A DNA stretch of 26,877 bases, from positions 11,796 to 38,672 of the forward strand of contig MU646540.1 of the NCBI GenBank assembly GCA_026770585.1, read 5' to 3'. Below the pieces are notes generated by a model. That model was not told the DNA's origin. It saw nothing but the letters and a program-made list of their open reading frames with translations, and did not search any database. Within the stretch, counting starts at the first letter, position 1. Every line of letters starts with the position of its first letter. Position numbers and translations under genes: made by a program. This DNA comes from Baffinella frigidus. Taxonomy: Eukaryota > Cryptophyceae > Cryptomonadales > Baffinellaceae. Positions 26,701 through 26,877 of the stretch are shown piece by piece.

Positions 26701-26802
26701 CCCATCACGTCCTGATCACGCCCTGACGCGCACACCCGTGCAGGTACCGCTCGGTGGTGCTGCGTCCGGACGAGGACATCGTCATCGTCATCTCCCAGTC
26801 CG
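15125..26802 (+). CDS. GFAT: Glutamine:fructose-6-phosphate aminotransferase (isomerizing), N-terminal 13 exons
   Basis: GFAT converts fructose-6-phosphate and glutamine into glucosamine-6-phosphate and glutamate, the first step of hexosamine (UDP-GlcNAc) synthesis; it is cytosolic. Thirteen exons with matching phases give ~385 residues. The class II glutaminase signature is complete: Met-Cys2-Gly-Ile start (Cys2 is the nucleophile once Met is removed, which fixes the start at 15125), EYRGYDSAG at 25-33, [10 protein letters not shown] at 69-78, HNGIIENY at 97-104 and SDTDTE at 120-125. Arg71, Trp72, Asn98, Gly99 and Asp123 are the expected glutaminase-site residues. The linker MRGRV and the sugar-isomerase (SIS) motifs CACGTSWHA (333-341) and SQSG (383-386) follow. 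Family members are ~600-680 residues, so the rest of both SIS domains is beyond the right edge. Introns make up about 90% of the span. Confidence 0.95.
15984..16015 (+). pseudogene. Echo of GFAT exon 2, 5' edge
   Basis: ccggcag then [11 protein letters not shown], followed by unrelated sequence. It keeps an acceptor-like AG and the reading frame but lacks two thirds of the exon. Confidence 0.8.
16147..16307. mobile_element. TYATCCGG foldback element, copy 8 (161 bp)
   Basis: Ends tcatccggccaggta and tacctgaccggatta; long arms include atttaatttaaatgctcg and the core cgaaaattactacac. Target duplication AATC (16143-16146, 16308-16311). The loop shares gtccgaaa with copy 4. Confidence 0.85.
16434..16528 (+). 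CDS. GFAT: GFAT exon 2
   Basis: Acceptor gggcag|GCGTGG, donor ACG|gtgcgt; [20 protein letters not shown] then [11 protein letters not shown]. It matches the family region between RGYDSAG and HTRWATHG. The earlier partial copy at 15984-16015 stops after KLQ. Confidence 0.92.
16529..17524 (+). other. GFAT intron 2
   Basis: A foldback (16541-16646) begins 12 bases after the donor. Then come a perfect small hairpin (tagatagtcactat / its complement, 16645-16674), repeats of catcatacgcagcct (16790-16905), and an echo of the exon 2 3' edge with lost donor (16911-16965). CCCTAAA-type sequence (16965-17065), two short 'taatccgagg' echoes (17092, 17150), a (CT)n run (17196-17233) and an AT-rich stretch with atcgatttaattga repeated (17436-17469) complete it. 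Confidence 0.6.
16541..16646. repeat. CCTAGG-core foldback beside the exon 2 donor
   Basis: ctatcccttaagtggccag at the left pairs with tggtcacttaagggatag at the right; the middle contains cctaggacctgcctaggg. Related in core to the foldbacks at 4596, 10190 and 26389. Confidence 0.7.
17525..17593 (+). CDS. GFAT: GFAT exon 3
   Basis: Acceptor gttcag|GTTGGG, donor ACG|gtaccg; [20 protein letters not shown], then PHT. It contains the Arg-Trp pair of the glutamine-binding loop. Confidence 0.94.
17773..17949. repeat. Foldback with ~80-bp arms
   Basis: gtagagcgctgtgcagagaa at the left matches the complement of the end at 17949, and pairing continues through ttggccac and aattggagccatt to a short centre near 17860. 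Arms are roughly 85-90% alike. Confidence 0.75.
18143..18410 (+). repeat. CT-rich microsatellite (ctctctcgct units)
   Basis: A 268-base pyrimidine strand on +, with only C, T and interspersed G, plus CACACA patches at 18219-18228 and 18343-18352. It lies upstream of an exon 3 echo and so, unlike a normal polypyrimidine tract, is far from the used acceptor. Frames across it are low complexity. Confidence 0.85.
18412..18445 (+). pseudogene. Echo of GFAT exon 3, 3' edge
   Basis: [11 protein letters not shown] then gtacgt. The donor GT is intact and nearer the consensus than the used donor (gtaccg), so this is a possible alternative 5' splice site only if an upstream acceptor existed. Confidence 0.75.
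18988..19266 (+). pseudogene. Two echoes of GFAT exon 4, 5' edge
   Basis: At 18988-19016 and 19232-19266 the phrase aatag|gaccacggtgagac, then tttcgcgctagtgca, repeats the true exon start with one change (ggt for ggc). The first is cut by the foldback at 19015; the second continues to acaatg and then diverges. Less similar relatives stand at 18799-18826 (DNGESFA) and 18857-18882 (LVHNRI). Confidence 0.8.
19015..19191. repeat. Foldback inserted in an exon 4 echo
   Basis: cagtggatgtaggct at the left is the exact complement of agcctacatccactg at the right; inner arms repeat 'gctacatta' four times. It interrupts the echo after 'cgctagtg'. Confidence 0.75.
19370..19483 (+). CDS. GFAT: GFAT exon 4
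   Basis: Acceptor taatag|GACCAC, donor GAG|gtctct; [20 protein letters not shown], then the segment up to SDTDTE. Asn98-Gly99 (oxyanion hole) and Asp123 (glutamine binding) are here. Four truncated copies of its 5' edge precede it. Confidence 0.94.
19484..19790 (+). other. GFAT intron 4
   Basis: Shortest GFAT intron in the set (307 bases). The last 140 bases are C-rich telomere-like sequence with two copies of a unit ending gcccaaacccgaatgcgcag; the second is the used exon 5 acceptor, the first (19710-19730) an echo. Confidence 0.65.
19791..19850 (+). CDS. GFAT: GFAT exon 5
   Basis: Acceptor gcgcag|GTGTTG, donor GAG|gtccaa; [20 protein letters not shown], equivalent to the helix after SDTDTE in the family. 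Confidence 0.88.
19851..20521 (+). other. GFAT intron 5
   Basis: It starts in CCCTAAA-type repeats (19855-20010), has an exon 5 3'-edge echo with donor (20055-20073, acgctcaccctgggcgag|gtcc), then a hairpin region built on agcatgctgacggtg (20355-20417, 63 bases; a third and fourth partial copy up to 20440). No other exon seen. Confidence 0.6.
20522..20616 (+). CDS. GFAT: GFAT exon 6
   Basis: Acceptor tgagcag|GCGACG, donor GG|gtctgc in phase 2; [18 protein letters not shown], then [13 protein letters not shown], the 'GA(Y/F)' strand and 'AAR(R)GSPL' region of the glutaminase domain. Confidence 0.92.
20617..21309 (+). other. GFAT intron 6
   Basis: An AT microsatellite (20654-20704) is followed by a dispersed repeat (20708-20812: tagtacaaatg, ttaggtggactgtatccg, gtggctgttgagtgg) and three tandem copies of taggcgcgggatagtgtggt (20861-20920). 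A ~118-bp repeat (21084-21202) is shared with intron 10. No telomere-like array and no exon echo is obvious. Confidence 0.6.
21084..21202 (+). repeat. Intronic repeat shared with GFAT intron 10, copy 1
   Basis: It matches 24509-24622 at about 95%, from gattttagaaaccatcgatt through gcagatcgcagagctagcgc to the CG-rich end. One frame of the last third reads [16 protein letters not shown] in both copies, so it may be a fragment taken from another gene. Confidence 0.75.
21310..21391 (+). CDS. GFAT: GFAT exon 7
   Basis: Acceptor attgcag|GTCGCC, donor CAG|gttccg; [20 protein letters not shown] then FLEHTRQ. It joins exon 6 to restore Gly-Ser-Pro-Leu. Two copies of its 3' part follow in the intron. 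Confidence 0.93.
21507..21780 (+). pseudogene. Two echoes of GFAT exon 7, 3' part
   Basis: Copy one reads [19 protein letters not shown] before gtcccg. Copy two reads [18 protein letters not shown] before attccg. Both keep the codon frame with mostly silent differences from the exon. Confidence 0.85.
21573..21712. repeat. GTGTAGTAAATTACT array
   Basis: Seven or eight irregular copies of gtagtaaattact, several of them back to back as inverted pairs (gtagtaaattactac). The unit is the inner core of the TYATCCGG foldbacks (gtgtagtaattttc / gaaaattactacac), here multiplied without the outer arms. Confidence 0.7.
21972..22082 (+). CDS. GFAT: GFAT exon 8
   Basis: Acceptor atcgcag|GTGGTG, donor GAG|gtacgg; [18 protein letters not shown], then [19 protein letters not shown]. 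This is the last part of the glutaminase domain. The C-rich telomere-like repeat directly precedes the acceptor. Confidence 0.9.
22083..22958 (+). other. GFAT intron 8
   Basis: At least three echoes of the exon 9 5' edge with acceptor (22256-22276 gggccgctgaagcagatcga; 22340-22374, nearly as long as [12 protein letters not shown]; 22562-22580) are separated by short telomere-like pieces. A core-bearing foldback (22619-22700) follows. A recent 98-bp tandem duplication (22765-22960) creates the final acceptor. One G-rich patch (22376-22402) breaks the usual strand rule. Confidence 0.7.
22619..22700. repeat. Foldback carrying the gaaaattactac core
   Basis: cgatttaacaacgaaaatta pairs with agtaatcttcgttggcaaatcg; the flanks both contain attcatcat (22607-22615, 22702-22710), possibly a 9-bp target duplication. 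It lacks the TYATCCGG ends. Confidence 0.65.
22765..22960 (+). repeat. Fresh 98-bp tandem duplication across the exon 9 acceptor
   Basis: Two units, 22765-22862 and 22863-22960, are ~95% identical (gatgcccagacc ... catatcgatttgcaggg). The unit end lies at the exon start: copy one ends ttgcag|gg, copy two ends tttcag|gg and continues into exon 9. It therefore copied the acceptor and the first bases of the exon. Confidence 0.85.
22959..23029 (+). CDS. GFAT: GFAT exon 9 with a probable GC donor
   Basis: Acceptor tttcag|[26 protein letters not shown], then EQP. Joining to exon 10 to give the expected EQP-R-S-L-E requires the exon to end in CCCCG followed by gcgagt, a GC-AG intron. No GT gives the right frame nearby. 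Confidence 0.85.
23030..23832 (+). other. GFAT intron 9 (GC-AG)
   Basis: It begins gcgagt. Most is CCCTGAA/CCCTAAA/CACGAAA-type repeat (23036-23280, 23550-23640, 23740-23830). Two echoes of the exon 10 5' edge (23427-23478 and 23645-23698, cgaaatgtgcatgcgc... inaacgcct) precede the real one; neither keeps an AG directly before the match. Confidence 0.7.
23427..23698 (+). pseudogene. Two echoes of GFAT exon 10, 5' part
   Basis: 23427-23478 reads [14 protein letters not shown] and 23645-23698 reads [15 protein letters not shown] if shifted to match (the latter has ttcgctcg for tcgctgg). Both end where the true exon continues with its Pro-rich tail. Confidence 0.8.
23833..23923 (+). CDS. GFAT: GFAT exon 10
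   Basis: Acceptor ccccag|GTCGCT, donor GAG|gtccgt; [16 protein letters not shown], then [19 protein letters not shown] is the conserved link between glutaminase and isomerase domains. The Pro-rich tail of this exon has no counterpart that I recall in typical family members. Two 5'-edge copies precede it and two 3'-edge copies follow. Confidence 0.87.
24115..24255. repeat. Foldback with 30-bp arms
   Basis: caccaaccctcacacagcct then gagcaaatcg pairs with cgatttgctcaggctgtgag then ggttggtg with one mismatch. It begins right after the second exon 10 echo donor. Confidence 0.75.
24509..24622 (+). repeat. Intronic repeat shared with GFAT intron 6, copy 2
   Basis: See 21084-21202. A few substitutions (gctcagaac for gcccagaac, ctcgaggg for ctccaggg) and a slightly different CG-rich end. 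Confidence 0.75.
24785..24877 (+). CDS. GFAT: GFAT exon 11
   Basis: Acceptor tccgcag|GTGCAG, donor AAG|gttacg; [16 protein letters not shown], then [15 protein letters not shown]. It corresponds to the 'LGGL' segment that leads into the first SIS domain. Confidence 0.88.
24878..25878 (+). other. GFAT intron 11
   Basis: A repeated block on 'ttttgtaccatgcgtt / gtgtaccgcggtgg / agtttgcagttgag' recurs three times (24898-24990, 25012-25100, 25118-25150). Then come the exon 11 3'-edge echo with donor (25163-25209), a short CCCTAAA piece, and two echoes of the exon 12 5' part (25498-25542, 25704-25748), each running into a tandem 13-mer ctgtaaagtaact. Confidence 0.7.
25498..25820 (+). pseudogene. 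Two echoes of GFAT exon 12, each followed by a 13-bp tandem repeat
   Basis: Both copies read [15 protein letters not shown] (or [12 protein letters not shown]) and then LYKASVK before a stop. The first has lost its acceptor (caa for cag); the second keeps cccag. The 13-mer repeats about seven times in 25556-25655 and about four in 25762-25815, so the whole unit (exon part plus array) was duplicated. Confidence 0.85.
25879..25997 (+). CDS. GFAT: GFAT exon 12
   Basis: Acceptor aaacag|TGCCGG, donor AG|gtgccg in phase 2; [15 protein letters not shown], then [19 protein letters not shown] and YASEF. CGTS is the sugar-phosphate-binding loop of SIS1. Copies at 25498 and 25704 stop after WHA and run into tandem repeats, so only this copy is a complete exon. 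Confidence 0.93.
25998..26743 (+). other. GFAT intron 12
   Basis: It holds an 84-base echo of the exon 12 3' part (26131-26214, [19 protein letters not shown] then YASE and a gtgcct donor) and a weaker one (26464-26530, LWRIPVDFW). A CCCTACA array (26218-26280), a foldback (26389-26452), and three copies of the acceptor-side phrase acgcgcacacccgt (26578, 26653, 26727) complete it. Confidence 0.65.
26389..26452. repeat. Small CCTAGG-core foldback
   Basis: taggaacacgccc pairs with aggggtgttccta; the loop is cctaggaccctatacggtag. Upstream at 26353-26368 is a perfect 16-base palindrome gtttgtagctacaaac. Confidence 0.6.
26744..26802 (+). CDS. GFAT: GFAT exon 13 (last in window)
   Basis: Acceptor gtgcag|[25 protein letters not shown] plus one base, donor g|gtagac (phase 1). 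SQSG is the second phosphate-binding loop of SIS1. The next exon is outside the window. Confidence 0.9.
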
Positions 26803-26877
26803 GTAGACCATGCACCCTTCACCCTACACCCTTCACCCTACACCCTACACCCTACACCCTACACCCTACACCCTACA
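26803..26877 (+). repeat. CCCTACA telomere-like array at the start of GFAT intron 13
   Basis: After the donor gtagac the sequence is nearly pure (CCCTACA)n or CCCTTCA up to the window edge. Confidence 0.85.

Overview
The window is nuclear DNA of a eukaryote, most likely an alga or other protist. Genes are cut into short GC-rich exons (37-123 bases) by spliceosomal introns that almost always follow an AG|G acceptor pattern. Introns are full of degenerate TTTAGGG/CCCTAAA telomere-type repeats. That telomere type occurs in plants, green algae, alveolates and other algae, so the lineage cannot be fixed from this window. No rRNA, tRNA or bacterial-type operon is visible.

Layout: (1) 678-1373, + strand, one or two exons of an unrecognised basic protein. 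(2) 1728-3285, a large degenerate telomere-like block that switches from CCCTAAA to TTTAGGG near 2210. (3) 3286-4903, gene-poor DNA with small foldback repeats. (4) 4904-14753, - strand, an eight-exon gene that I assembled from consistent splice phases. It predicts a ~231-residue, four-helix membrane protein of unknown family. (5) 14754-15124, a short divergent promoter region. (6) 15125 to the right edge, + strand, the first thirteen exons (~385 residues) of glutamine:fructose-6-phosphate aminotransferase (GFAT). This covers the whole glutaminase domain and the start of the first sugar-isomerase domain; the rest lies outside the window.

The most striking feature is how the introns are built. 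Nearly every intron starts with decayed copies ('echoes') of the 3' edge of the exon before it, donor site included, and/or ends with decayed copies of the 5' edge of the exon after it, acceptor included. More than 25 such echoes are visible in the two large genes. A fresh 98-bp tandem duplication at 22765-22960, whose boundary lies a few bases inside an exon, suggests how they arise. Between the echoes lie telomere-like repeats, nearly always with the C-rich strand (CCCTAAA) as the sense strand of the host gene, so their orientation flips where the coding strand flips. Foldback elements are inserted among them. One family (outer ends TYATCCGG, 131-161 bp, near-perfect palindromes) shows 4-bp target duplications in six of seven clear copies. 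A 688-bp inverted-repeat element carries a GC-rich fragment with a 128-bp identical inverted copy 1.9 kb away.

The two complete-looking transcription units diverge from one ~370-bp region, but nothing shown here links a membrane protein of unknown function to hexosamine synthesis. All exon models rest on reading frame, splice phase and, for GFAT, known conserved motifs. None was checked against transcripts or databases.
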